A DNA stretch of 64,000 nucleotides, taken from assembly GCF_036013915.1 (NCBI RefSeq), contig NZ_CP107899.1, positions 992,001 to 1,056,000 on the forward strand, written 5' to 3'. Under the pieces are notes generated by a model, which saw only the letters and a program-made list of their open reading frames with translations, did no database searches and was not told the DNA's origin. This DNA is from Streptomyces sp. NBC_00464. Its GTDB lineage: Bacteria > Actinomycetota > Actinomycetes > Streptomycetales > Streptomycetaceae. Made by a program: the position numbers and the translations under genes. Positions within the stretch are counted from its first letter, which is position 1; the number at the start of each line of letters is the position of its first letter. Positions 41,768-49,571 of this stretch are shown here, piece by piece.

Positions 41768-42676
41768 ATGGACGTGGATCAAGGCCGCGATCAGCAGCCG
41801 CACGGCAATCAGCAGCCACAGGGCGAGGGCAACGACCGACCGTTCCTGTACATCTACAGCTACCCGCCGCCCACCCTGCCCCTCGGGGAAGAGGACATCG
41901 GCGAGCGGCCCGTGCCCAGTGATGTCTGCTGGTATCTGTGCTCCGGCATCCAGCCGTTGACGCCGTTCCGGCCCGGAGAGGAACTGACTGTCCAGGTGTC
42001 CGTCGGAAACTGGCAGGGCGGGAACAGCGCTTCGCTGGCCTACGTCGGAGTGTGGTGGTCCAAGCCGGTGAGTGGTCCCGTCATCCCCGACCCGTCCAAG
42101 TTCATCGGATTCTCGCCGGTCGAAGTTCCTCCTCATGGCGGCCGGTCGGAAACCTCTCCCGTCACCGCGAGAATTCCCGCAAGCTCGGGGAACCACATAT
42201 GCCTGCTGGCCAAGGTCTGGCATCCGCTGGACAACGTGGCCGCCGGAGGGCTGGCAGATCCCGTCAACGACAGGCACTGGGCGCAGCACAACCTGACCGC
42301 CATGCCTGCCTCGCCGCCTCAGCCGTTCGCGTTTCTGGCGACGAACCCGCTGGATCGGGAAGCCACGTATCAGATCGATGTGCGGCCCATGCCACGGGAG
42401 TTGTGGGGCAATCTGCCCACCGATGATCGGCTCCGGCCGACGCCTGCTTCGGCATGGCTTTCCCTGACCAGCACGGCCGGCGGCGCGGAGGAGGTGCAGG
42501 GCCAGGACGCACTGACTCTTACGCTGACGCTCGGCCCGCGGGAGCAGCGCGAGATGGAGCTGCTGATTGTCGTGACCGACGAGGTGGGGAGTGGGACCTT
42601 CGTCCCCTTCCAGATCGCCCAGTACCGGGACGAGCGGCCTGTTGGCGGCATAGCAGTGCTGTTGCAGGGGAGTTGA
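41768..42676 (+). CDS. unrecognised 302-residue protein, Ig-like (CARDB-type) beta domain
   Basis: No family recognised for the whole. After a Gln/Asn-rich start (about 1-25), the middle resembles Ig/CARDB-like beta sandwiches: FRPGEELTVQVSVGNWQGG, ASLAYVGVWWSKPV, and SSGNHICLLAKVWHPLDNVA, where a cytosolic-looking CLLAKVW strand is typical of such domains. A second beta region follows (ALTLTLTLGPREQREMELLI). There is no signal peptide or membrane helix. It starts 12 bp after the previous gene and is probably its partner. The hairpin at 42718 ends the unit. Confidence 0.7.
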   Translation: MDVDQGRDQQPHGNQQPQGEGNDRPFLYIYSYPPPTLPLGEEDIGERPVPSDVCWYLCSGIQPLTPFRPGEELTVQVSVGNWQGGNSASLAYVGVWWSKPVSGPVIPDPSKFIGFSPVEVPPHGGRSETSPVTARIPASSGNHICLLAKVWHPLDNVAAGGLADPVNDRHWAQHNLTAMPASPPQPFAFLATNPLDREATYQIDVRPMPRELWGNLPTDDRLRPTPASAWLSLTSTAGGAEEVQGQDALTLTLTLGPREQREMELLIVVTDEVGSGTFVPFQIAQYRDERPVGGIAVLLQGS

Positions 42677-42717
42677 GCGTTCGCCGGCGAACAGTCGTGC
42701 ATGGCCGGACACGTGCC

Positions 42718-42747
42718 GCCCGGCACCGGGACCGACCGGTGCCGGGC
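42718..42747 (+). terminator. 12-bp perfect hairpin terminator
   Basis: Arms GCCCGGCACCGG and CCGGTGCCGGGC, 6-base loop, 41 bp after the stop at 42676. It also sits 33 bp beyond the end of the RCC1 remnant on the other strand, so it may work both ways. A small perfect palindrome GTTCGCCGGCGAAC (42679-42692) precedes it. Confidence 0.75.
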
Positions 42748-42780
42748 AGGTTGGGGATCGGATCCAGTACGCGACCGGAC

Positions 42781-43044
42781 TCAGTACACGAAGGTGGACC
42801 GGCCCGCCTTTACGGTCGCGACATGGGCGATGCCGCTGCCGGGCGGGGGTACCTGCACAGGCTTGGCCGACGGCGTCACCGTGCCGTCACCGAGCTGGGA
42901 AGGTGGCGTTGTCGCCCCAGCTGATGGCCGAGCCGTCGTCCAGGGACGCCACCATGTAGTCGTATCCGCCCAGGATGTCCGTGAAGGTCACCGTCGAGGG
43001 CACGGTCTCGGCCGACAAGGGGATGGACGACATCCCCGCGCCGA
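42781..43044 (-). pseudogene. frameshifted fragment of an RCC1-repeat protein
   Basis: One frame encodes TVTFTDILGGYDYMVASLDD and GSAISWGDN, which match an RCC1 repeat end, then stops at TGA. The next frame continues the repeat exactly where expected: QLGDGTVTPSAKPVQVPPP and HVATVKAGRSTFVY, ending at 42781. A one-base shift at the CTTCCCAG run joins them into a normal WGDN..QLGDGT repeat. Only about 1.5 repeats remain, whereas RCC1 propellers have seven. It is a decayed 3' fragment. The rest of 42748-43280 shows no other gene. Confidence 0.6.
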
Positions 43045-43089
43045 CAGCTCCGGGCCTACGCACGACGGACTGATCCGGCGCCCGTTTGC

Positions 43090-43116
43090 GGGGCCGGGGC
43101 TGTGGGCCCCGGCCCC
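43090..43116. terminator. 10-bp perfect GC hairpin
   Basis: Arms GGGGCCGGGG and CCCCGGCCCC with a 7-base loop. It lies between the RCC1 remnant and the GAP1 gene and is not next to an intact stop codon, so it is either a leftover terminator or part of the GAP1 leader. Confidence 0.4.
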
Positions 43117-43280
43117 GTCTTCGCGACCTCGGGGGACCCCAGTCCTTGATAGCGTCGCCCCAGCGACTGCGGAACACTCCCCGCCGGGGTCGTCGCTCTG
43201 CCGGGACGGCGCTGCCACCACGGGACGGCGGGTGCGGGTGGCAAGGGGACCTCCACGGCAGGGACGAAGAGAGCCGACGC

Positions 43281-45728
43281 ATGAGCCTCGCGCAGTTGCA
43301 CTACACCTCCGCAACCGGCGGGGACGGTCCCGGAACCGGCGAGGCCGAACCGATACCGGCCCGTTTCACCGCAGTTGACGCCGCGATACCCGCGTCCGTG
43401 CTCACCGAGGCCGGCCCGCTCCTGGCGTACGAGACACCCTCCGGTACCGCGCCCCGGCTCGCGGACGCCGCACTGCGCGCCCTGCCCGAGGCGTTCAGCT
43501 TCAGCGTGCTCTCCGACGGCAGTCATCTGCTGGCCCGGACCGTGGCGGTGCAGCCCGCACCGACCTCCGCCGTGGGCTTCCACGCGCACGCGGTCCATCT
43601 CCCGCCCGGCACCCGGCTGCCGGGCGGCGCGCTCCCGATCGCCGCCTGCCGGTCCGCCCGCTGGGCCGCCACGACGCCGGACCGAACGCTGCCCGGTCCG
43701 CTCGCCGCCCTGCCCGCCACCGGCCACGCCCGGGACCGTGAGGGGCTCAACGACTTCGCCGTCTCCCGGGGCCCCTGGCTCGCCGGCGTCCTGGCCGATC
43801 TTCGCCGGCTGTACGAGCAGGACGACGCCGGCCGGGTCGTGCTCGTCGAGCGGCAGAGCGCGGACGTGGCCCGGTGGATCGCACTGGCCTGCGTCGCGCT
43901 GCCCGACGATCTCGCCGAACGGCTGACCTTCACCACGTACACCCGCCACCCGCAGCGCGCCCCGCAGCAGATCGTCGGGGTGCTGCCGCAGGACGCGCAC
44001 GAGCTGACGGCCCCCGGTTTCCGCGTCCACACCTGCACCGGCCCGCGCCCGGAAGGTTCCGTGCCCGATGCCTGGGCCGAGACTGCTGCCCGGATCTGGC
44101 GGAGCCGCACGCCGGAGCTGTTCCGGGAGGCCGCAGAGCTGCCCGGGGAGCCGTTCGCCGCCGGGCCGGTGGCCGTGACCGCTCTGTGCGCGGGCATCGC
44201 GCTGGGGACGACCGGACGGGCCGCCGCTGCCGGCTGGGCCGCCGAACGGCCCTACGCGCTGGACGCGAAGCGCACCCGGCAGCTCGTCGACGCACTGACC
44301 GAGCCCGGGGTCGACGACCGGACCGGCCCCGAGTTCGACGCCGCGGGACGGCTCTTTGCCGCGCTCGACGGCCGCTCCCCCGCGACGACCACGACCCCAC
44401 TGGCCGCGATGCTGGTCACGGAAGCGGTCCGGGGCGGAAACGGCTCCGTGGAGCTGCCCGGCCGCACCGCCTTCAGCGGTCCCGAGGGCGCGGCCGTCGC
44501 CTCGGTGCTCGGCCCGGAGATCCTGACCGAGCTGAGCGGTGCGGGCGCCGGTCTCGACGTGGCCAGGACGGTGCAGCTGCTGCGGGTGGCCCGGCTGCTC
44601 GGCGTGGACTGCGAGGACCTGCTGCCCTCGGTCGTCCGCCGGCTCGCGCCCGCCCTGCTGGAGCCCGGGGACGGCGAGCCGGGCTGGGCGCCCGCGCTGC
44701 TGGAGCTGATGGACGAGCAGTTCGACGTCCGTACGGCGCTGCTCGGTGCGCTGGACCGGATCGCACCGCAGGACCCGTCGGGGGTCGAGCGGCTGCTGGG
44801 GCGGGTGCCACTGCCGTTCACCGGCACCCAGTCGCTGCCGCATCTGCGGATGTGCGCCGAGGCGCCGGAGGCCAAGGCCGGCTGCGGAGCGGACCGGGTG
44901 GGCGCGGTGCACCGGGTGCTCCGGGCCGCCGGAATGTCGCCGTTCGCGGAGCCGCTGGTGCTGCGGACGGCCGTGGGCCTTGTGTGGGAGGACGGCACGG
45001 TGACGGCGGGCGAGGGCCGGCTGCTGCTGGAGGCGGCCACGTCGGACGCCCACCGGACGGCCGGCACCTGGTCGCACCTGGTGGCCGCGGCGCTCGGCGC
45101 CCCCGCCACCGACGAGGAGGCGCCGGAGCTCGCCCATGACCTGCTGCGGGGCTTCCCGCAGGACATCGGCGGCCGGGAGCGCGGGGCGCTGCTGCTTCTG
45201 GAGTTCGCCCGCGAGATCCGGTCGGACGCGGCGGCACCAGAGTGGGCGGAGCGGGTCCGCGCGCTGCGCAGGGGCGCCGAGCCGGTGGAACCGGAGGTGC
45301 TCGGCCATGCGTTCGGCGCGCTCGCCGAACGGCTGCTCGCGCCGGACCGGCCGGAGGCCGAGCTGTACGCCCTCGTGCACAGCAACGACCCCGATCTCGT
45401 CGCCGCGTACGACCGGGCCGCACGCGGCGACGGTGTCCGCTCCCGCCTGAGGGCGGAACCGGCCTACGCCGCGGACTGCTTCGCCGTCTGGACCGCGCAT
45501 CCGCACGCGGGTGAGGAGTGGAGCCGGACCGCTGACGCCCTGCTGGAGGAGGTGCTGCGCCCGGCCGTGCGCACGCTCTCCGCCGACGACGTCGCGGCGG
45601 TGGAGGAGGCCGTGGGACGCTCGGGCAGCAGCGGCCGGGCGGACGCCTTCCATGAATGGAACCGTCGGGGCCGGGGCACCTTGGGGCGCATCGGCCGGCG
45701 GATCGCGGGCCGGGTGCGCCGGGGATGA
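43281..45728 (+). CDS. GTPase-associated protein 1 (GAP1) family protein
   Basis: 815 residues from the ATG at 43281. The N-terminal domain matches actinobacterial GAP1-N2 proteins: LAQLHYTSATGGDGPGTGEA, FRFSVLSDG-like AFSFSVLSDGSHLLARTV, GNFHAHA-type GFHAHAVHLPPG. Two long helical middle and C-terminal regions follow, with a very basic end (GRIGRRIAGRVRRG). The family is named for co-occurrence with a TRAFAC-type GTPase in predicted conflict or signalling systems; no such GTPase gene is adjacent here, so its partner is elsewhere or lost. The role is not established. Confidence 0.8.
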   Translation: MSLAQLHYTSATGGDGPGTGEAEPIPARFTAVDAAIPASVLTEAGPLLAYETPSGTAPRLADAALRALPEAFSFSVLSDGSHLLARTVAVQPAPTSAVGFHAHAVHLPPGTRLPGGALPIAACRSARWAATTPDRTLPGPLAALPATGHARDREGLNDFAVSRGPWLAGVLADLRRLYEQDDAGRVVLVERQSADVARWIALACVALPDDLAERLTFTTYTRHPQRAPQQIVGVLPQDAHELTAPGFRVHTCTGPRPEGSVPDAWAETAARIWRSRTPELFREAAELPGEPFAAGPVAVTALCAGIALGTTGRAAAAGWAAERPYALDAKRTRQLVDALTEPGVDDRTGPEFDAAGRLFAALDGRSPATTTTPLAAMLVTEAVRGGNGSVELPGRTAFSGPEGAAVASVLGPEILTELSGAGAGLDVARTVQLLRVARLLGVDCEDLLPSVVRRLAPALLEPGDGEPGWAPALLELMDEQFDVRTALLGALDRIAPQDPSGVERLLGRVPLPFTGTQSLPHLRMCAEAPEAKAGCGADRVGAVHRVLRAAGMSPFAEPLVLRTAVGLVWEDGTVTAGEGRLLLEAATSDAHRTAGTWSHLVAAALGAPATDEEAPELAHDLLRGFPQDIGGRERGALLLLEFAREIRSDAAAPEWAERVRALRRGAEPVEPEVLGHAFGALAERLLAPDRPEAELYALVHSNDPDLVAAYDRAARGDGVRSRLRAEPAYAADCFAVWTAHPHAGEEWSRTADALLEEVLRPAVRTLSADDVAAVEEAVGRSGSSGRADAFHEWNRRGRGTLGRIGRRIAGRVRRG

Positions 45729-45827
45729 CCGCGCGAGTCGTCGGGGGCGCGCTGCGCCGGGTACCTTTGGGGCACAACGATCTCGTGGGCTCCTGGCGGG
45801 CTGCGTGAACCCCAGGAGGAACAACAG

Positions 45828-46289
45828 ATGACGACGAACCGTGGGCGCAAGGACGTGATCCGCGACCGGATGGCGGCGACCGGTGAGTCGTACAACGTGG
45901 CCGCCCGCAACCTCAAGGCGATGAAGGACATGGGCGCCACGCGTGACGCCGTCCTCACGCAGCGCTGGCGCGCGGCCGAATCCCTCGACGTGCCGTGCCC
46001 CTGCGGGGGCACGTGCGAGCCGGGCGAGCGCTGCGAGCGCTGCCACGCGCTGCACCGGCACGTGGCGCGGTACCCGGGGAGCGCCACCGAGGTCGAGACC
46101 TGGGTGGACCGCTACGAGTGCACCGGCTGCTCCGCCTCGTACACGCTGATCGTCCAGCTGCCCGGCCGGCCCTGGGGTGTCGCGGAGACCGTGATCCAGG
46201 GCGGCTCGGCCGAGTCGGTCGTGCGGGCCCGGGTCTTCCCCGGTGTGGTGCACCCGCTGCTGAAGCCCGAGACGCCGGAAGAGGACTGA
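45828..46289 (+). CDS. conserved actinobacterial Zn-ribbon protein
   Basis: 153 residues; ATG preceded by AGGAGG. The N-terminal 50 residues are helical and basic (RKDVIRDRMAATGESYNVAA). Cys clusters follow: CPCGGTC, CERCHAL and YECTGCSASY, typical of treble-clef or zinc-ribbon sites. The C-terminal strand reads WGVAETVIQGGSAESVV. The start resembles short proteins that bind nucleic acids, but I cannot assign a function. A long hairpin overlaps its stop codon. Confidence 0.65.
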   Translation: MTTNRGRKDVIRDRMAATGESYNVAARNLKAMKDMGATRDAVLTQRWRAAESLDVPCPCGGTCEPGERCERCHALHRHVARYPGSATEVETWVDRYECTGCSASYTLIVQLPGRPWGVAETVIQGGSAESVVRARVFPGVVHPLLKPETPEED

Positions 46290-46310
46290 CGCGTCGCGTC
46301 AGTCCTCTTC
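46278..46310. terminator. 16-bp perfect inverted repeat, bidirectional terminator
   Basis: Arms GAAGAGGACTGACGCG and CGCGTCAGTCCTCTTC with a single base between, so the real loop uses a few stem bases. It includes the stop codon of the upstream gene (46287-46289) and ends 11 bp before the stop of the convergent msrB. Confidence 0.8.
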
Positions 46311-46320
46311 GGTCCGGTTC

Positions 46321-46725
46321 TCAGGCGTCCGGCGTCAGCCGCAGTGAGATCGAGTTGATGCAGTACCGCTGGTCCGTCGGGGTCGGGTAGCCCTCGCCCT
46401 CGAAGACGTGGCCCAGGTGCGAGCCGCAGCGGGCGCACCGGACCTCGGTGCGGACCATGCCGTGGCTGCGGTCCTGGATCAGCTCGACCGCGTCCGTGTC
46501 CTTCGGGTCGAAGAAGGACGGCCAGCCGCAGTGCGACTCGAACTTGGTGTCGGAGCGGAACAGCTCCGCGTCACAGGCGCGGCAGGAGTAGACGCCCGTG
46601 GTCTTGGTGTCGGTGTACTCGCCGACGAAGGCCGGCTCGGTGCCGGCCTTGCGCAGGACGGCGTACTCGGCGGGGGACAGCTCCTCCCGCCACTGCTCGT
46701 CCGGCTTCTCGATGTCGTACGGCAC
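46321..46725 (-). CDS. msrB: peptide-methionine (R)-S-oxide reductase
   Basis: 134 residues from a GTG at 46725 (SD GAGGGA), which fits the normal MsrB length; the open frame extends upstream into the murC end. The catalytic Cys is in RYCINSISL near 122. The structural zinc is bound by two CxxC pairs (SCRACDAE and RCARCGSH), with the conserved HCGWPSFF and GHVFEGEG segments. It reduces methionine-R-sulfoxide in oxidised proteins. It starts 11 bp after the murC stop on the same strand, so the two are probably co-transcribed. Confidence 0.95.
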   Translation of the reverse strand: MPYDIEKPDEQWREELSPAEYAVLRKAGTEPAFVGEYTDTKTTGVYSCRACDAELFRSDTKFESHCGWPSFFDPKDTDAVELIQDRSHGMVRTEVRCARCGSHLGHVFEGEGYPTPTDQRYCINSISLRLTPDA

Positions 46726-46735
46726 GGTGGCTCCC

Positions 46736-48130
46736 TCAGCTCGACAGGTGGTCCAGGATCTGCGGGCCGAGGTCCGTGACATCGCCCGCCCCCATGGTGA
46801 GAACGAGGTCGCCGGGCTTCGCCATTCCCGCGATGACCTCGGGGACCGTCGCCTTGTCGTGCACGGCGGTGACGTCGGCGCCTGCGGCCTTCGCGGCGTC
46901 GATGATCAGGGTGCTGGTGATGCCGGGGATCGGGTCCTCGCGGGCCGGGTAGATGTCGAGGACCACGGAGGCGTCGGCCAGCGCGAGGGCCTGTCCCATC
47001 TCGGTGCCGAGCTCCTGGGTGCGGGAGAAGAGGTGGGGCTGGAAGACGACCAGGATGCGGGCGTCGGTGGCGGCGCCGCGCATCGCTTCGAGGTCGGCCG
47101 TCATCTCGGTGGGGTGGTGGGCGTAGCTGTCGATGACCTGGACGCCGGCCGCCTCGCCCTTGAGCTGGAGGCGGCGCTTGACCCCGGTGTACTTGCCGAG
47201 GGCCGAGGCCAGGTTGTGGGCGGGAATGCCGAGGGCGACGCCCGCGGCGAGGGCGGCCACCGCGTTCAGCGCGTAGTGGCGGCCGGGGACGGAGACGGTG
47301 AAGGTGAGGTACTTCCCGTTCAGGACGACCGTGACCTCACTGGTCAGACCGCGCGGGGTGATCTTGTGGACGCGTACGTCCGCGGTCTCGGACTCGCCGT
47401 AGGTGACGACCTTGAGCGCGGACAGGTCGCGCACCCGGCGGGTCAGCTCGACGGCGCCGGACTGGTCGGCGGAGATCACCAGGGTGCCGTCGGGGACGAT
47501 CTTGCCGGCGAAGGTCTCGAAGGAGTCGTAGATCTCGTCCATCGAGGCGTAGTTCGCGTGGTGGTCGAGCTCGACGTTGAGGACGATCGCGACCTCGGGG
47601 TCGTACTTCTGGAAGCTCCGGTCGCTCTCGTCCGCCTCGGCGACGAAGATCGCGCCCTCGCCGTGGGTGGCGTTGGTGCCGGGTCCGGCGAGGTCGCCGC
47701 CGATCGCGTACGAGGGGTCGAGGCCCAGCTCGGTGAGGGCGACGGCCAGCATCGAGGTGGTGGTCGTCTTGCCGTGGGTGCCGGCGACGGCGATGGAGCG
47801 CAGCCCCTGCATCAGGGAGGCGAGGGCGTCGGAGCGGTGCACGACGGGGATCGAGAGCTCCCCGGCGCGCACCAGCTCCGGGTTGTCGTCGCGGATGGCG
47901 CTGGAGACGACCACGCACGTGGCGTCGTCGGCCAGGTGACCGGCGGCGTGTCCGATGTGGACGGTCGCCCCCAGCGCGCGCAGTGCCTCGGCCGTGGCGG
48001 ACTCCTTGGAGTCGCTGCCCGCGACCTTCGCACCGCGCCGGGTGAGGATCTTCGCGATGCCCGACATTCCGGCGCCGCCGATGCCGATGAAGTGCGGCCG
48101 TTCCATGGCGGCAGGAATACCGGGTGCCAT
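46736..48130 (-). CDS. murC: UDP-N-acetylmuramate--L-alanine ligase
   Basis: 464 residues from the ATG at 48130 (SD GGGAGA). It adds L-alanine to UDP-MurNAc in peptidoglycan synthesis. The N-terminal Rossmann motif is GIGGAGMSGIA (about 16-26), the ATP loop GTHGKTTTT starts at 117, EADESDRSF and LNVELDHHANY are Mur-ligase signatures, and SYAHHPTE lies in the C-terminal domain. In Streptomyces murC lies outside the main division/cell-wall cluster, as here. It is followed by msrB and preceded by a small stress-type gene. Confidence 0.97.
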   Translation of the reverse strand: MAPGIPAAMERPHFIGIGGAGMSGIAKILTRRGAKVAGSDSKESATAEALRALGATVHIGHAAGHLADDATCVVVSSAIRDDNPELVRAGELSIPVVHRSDALASLMQGLRSIAVAGTHGKTTTTSMLAVALTELGLDPSYAIGGDLAGPGTNATHGEGAIFVAEADESDRSFQKYDPEVAIVLNVELDHHANYASMDEIYDSFETFAGKIVPDGTLVISADQSGAVELTRRVRDLSALKVVTYGESETADVRVHKITPRGLTSEVTVVLNGKYLTFTVSVPGRHYALNAVAALAAGVALGIPAHNLASALGKYTGVKRRLQLKGEAAGVQVIDSYAHHPTEMTADLEAMRGAATDARILVVFQPHLFSRTQELGTEMGQALALADASVVLDIYPAREDPIPGITSTLIIDAAKAAGADVTAVHDKATVPEVIAGMAKPGDLVLTMGAGDVTDLGPQILDHLSS

Positions 48131-48170
48131 GCGTGTGTCTCCCAGGGTGGTGCGGGTAAGGGCTCCCAGC

Positions 48171-48644
48171 CTATTCGCTGTGCGCGAAGAGCTTGAGCAC
48201 CGGTACGCCGACCTTGTGACGGGCACGGGACGCCCAGTCCCGGTGGAAGAACTCCTCCACGTAGTGCGGGGCCGTCAGGACGATGACCTCGTCGGCCTCC
48301 GCCTCGTCGACGACGGACTTGAGCTTGTCCAGGGGGTGGTTCTCGATCACCTGTCCGACGGCTTCCGAGCCCGCCTGGCGCAGGGCCTCCAGGGACACTT
48401 CGAGTGCGAGTTCGGCGGACTGTCTGGCGTTCTTGCCCTCCGGCTCCTCGCTCTCCCGGGCCGCTTCCTTCAGTTCGCCCATCGCCAGGTCGTCGATGGC
48501 CCGCAACAGCACATCCGCCTGGTCCCCGCGCGGCTGCATGAGTACGACGAAGGAGATCTGCTCCTCCCCGTGCAGGGTGGTGACGAACTCGACGTCCTCG
48601 GAAGTGAGGGGCTTCTCGATCATCAAAACGCTGGTGAACACCAC
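48171..48644 (-). CDS. conserved actinobacterial protein, possibly UspA-like
   Basis: 157 residues from a GTG at 48644 (GAAGGG upstream); an ATG seven codons later lacks an SD. The chain alternates helices and strands, with a first strand FTSVLMIEKPLTSEDVEFVT and a closing EVIVLTAPHYVEEFFHRDWA, then VGVPVLKLF. That last segment resembles the end of universal-stress-type folds, but the ATP-binding GxxGxxxG motif is absent. Some relatives are annotated as indole-3-glycerol phosphate synthase, which I see no basis for. It lies 40 bp upstream of murC on the same strand. Confidence 0.6.
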   Translation of the reverse strand: MVFTSVLMIEKPLTSEDVEFVTTLHGEEQISFVVLMQPRGDQADVLLRAIDDLAMGELKEAARESEEPEGKNARQSAELALEVSLEALRQAGSEAVGQVIENHPLDKLKSVVDEAEADEVIVLTAPHYVEEFFHRDWASRARHKVGVPVLKLFAHSE

Positions 48645-48752
48645 AGGGCCCTTCTGCTTCAGTGACCGTCGTCGATCACTGCTGAAACCATCCTTCCCCG
48701 TGCTCGCACGGGGTCTGCGAGATCCATTCTGCCCACCGAACGCTAACCGGAA

Positions 48753-48764
48753 CGGAATATTCCG
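48753..48764. promoter_or_regulatory. CGGAATATTCCG palindrome upstream of the murC-side operon
   Basis: A perfect 12-bp palindrome with an AT core, 109 bp upstream of the GTG at 48644 and 8 bp past the end of the reductase gene. A closely similar sequence (CCGGAATATTCAGG) lies near 3735, upstream of the DUF1707-FHA gene. The binding protein is unknown. Confidence 0.35.
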
Positions 48765-48771
48765 CTGATTG

Positions 48772-49536
48772 TCAGATCCGACGGTACCGAGAGAAGAGGA
48801 ACCCGGCCTCCTCCAGCAGCGAAGCCAGGGCGAATCGTTCCGGCACGGCCACCGACGGGCCGCCCGCGATCCGCTGCGCATCGCCGGCCGTGAGCATCGG
48901 CGACAGGGTCAGGCACATCTCGTCCAGCACGCCCGCCGCGACGAACTGGCCGAGCAGCCGGGGGCCGCCCTCCGTCAGCAGCCGCTGGTGTCCGCGGTCG
49001 GCCAGCTCCCGCACGGCGCGCGCCGGATCCACCCGGGAGCCCTCCCCCGCGATCACCACCTCGGCGCCCGCCTTCCGGGCCGCCTCGATCCGGTCGGGCG
49101 GCGCGCCCGCACCGGTGAGCACGAGCGTCGGGACCAGCGGCGAGACGAAGAGCGGCAGCGAGAAGTCCAGGTCCAGGCTGCCGCTGACCACGGCGACCGC
49201 GGGCGCGGGCCCCTGCCCGGCGGCCTCCCGGCGTGCCGCGAAGGCCTCCCGGGCCCTGGCGGGGCGGTAGCCCTCCAGCCGTACCGTCTCCGCACCCGCG
49301 ATCACCACGTCGGCCAGGCCCCGCAGGGTGCCGAAGATCCGCATGTCGCTCTCGCAGGAGATCGGCTGCGAGCGGCCGTCGTGCTGGGCGGCGCCGTCGA
49401 GGGTCGACACCATGTTGGCGCGCAGCCAGGACCCCTCGGTCTCGGGATAGGCGTAGGCGTCGGCGAGGGCGTCCAGGCTCCACTCGCCTCGGTCGTCGGC
49501 CGCTGTCAGGTCGGTCACAGGGAACAGGCGTCGCAT
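48772..49536 (-). CDS. RibD C-terminal-type (pyrimidine reductase) family protein
   Basis: 254 residues. It has the dihydrofolate-reductase-like fold of RibD-C/RibG: SWLRANMVSTLDGAAQHDGR, MRIFGTLRGLADVVIAGAET, VAVVSGSLDLDF, and LLTEGGPRLLGQFVAAGVLD, with NADPH-binding GGP and EMCLTLSP motifs. Such stand-alone reductases either act in riboflavin synthesis or on related pyrimidines or tetrahydropterins. There is no deaminase domain. It is divergent from zapE; the gap is 35 bp. Confidence 0.88.
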   Translation of the reverse strand: MRRLFPVTDLTAADDRGEWSLDALADAYAYPETEGSWLRANMVSTLDGAAQHDGRSQPISCESDMRIFGTLRGLADVVIAGAETVRLEGYRPARAREAFAARREAAGQGPAPAVAVVSGSLDLDFSLPLFVSPLVPTLVLTGAGAPPDRIEAARKAGAEVVIAGEGSRVDPARAVRELADRGHQRLLTEGGPRLLGQFVAAGVLDEMCLTLSPMLTAGDAQRIAGGPSVAVPERFALASLLEEAGFLFSRYRRI

Positions 49537-49571
49537 GTCCGGCAGTCTGGCACGGCCTAAGCTGGGGAGTT

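Noticed and set aside
43056-46253. A 1,065-codon minus-strand frame over the GAP1 and Zn-ribbon genes
   Set aside because: Composition is typical of a shadow frame, and the plus-strand genes have SD sites and domain matches.
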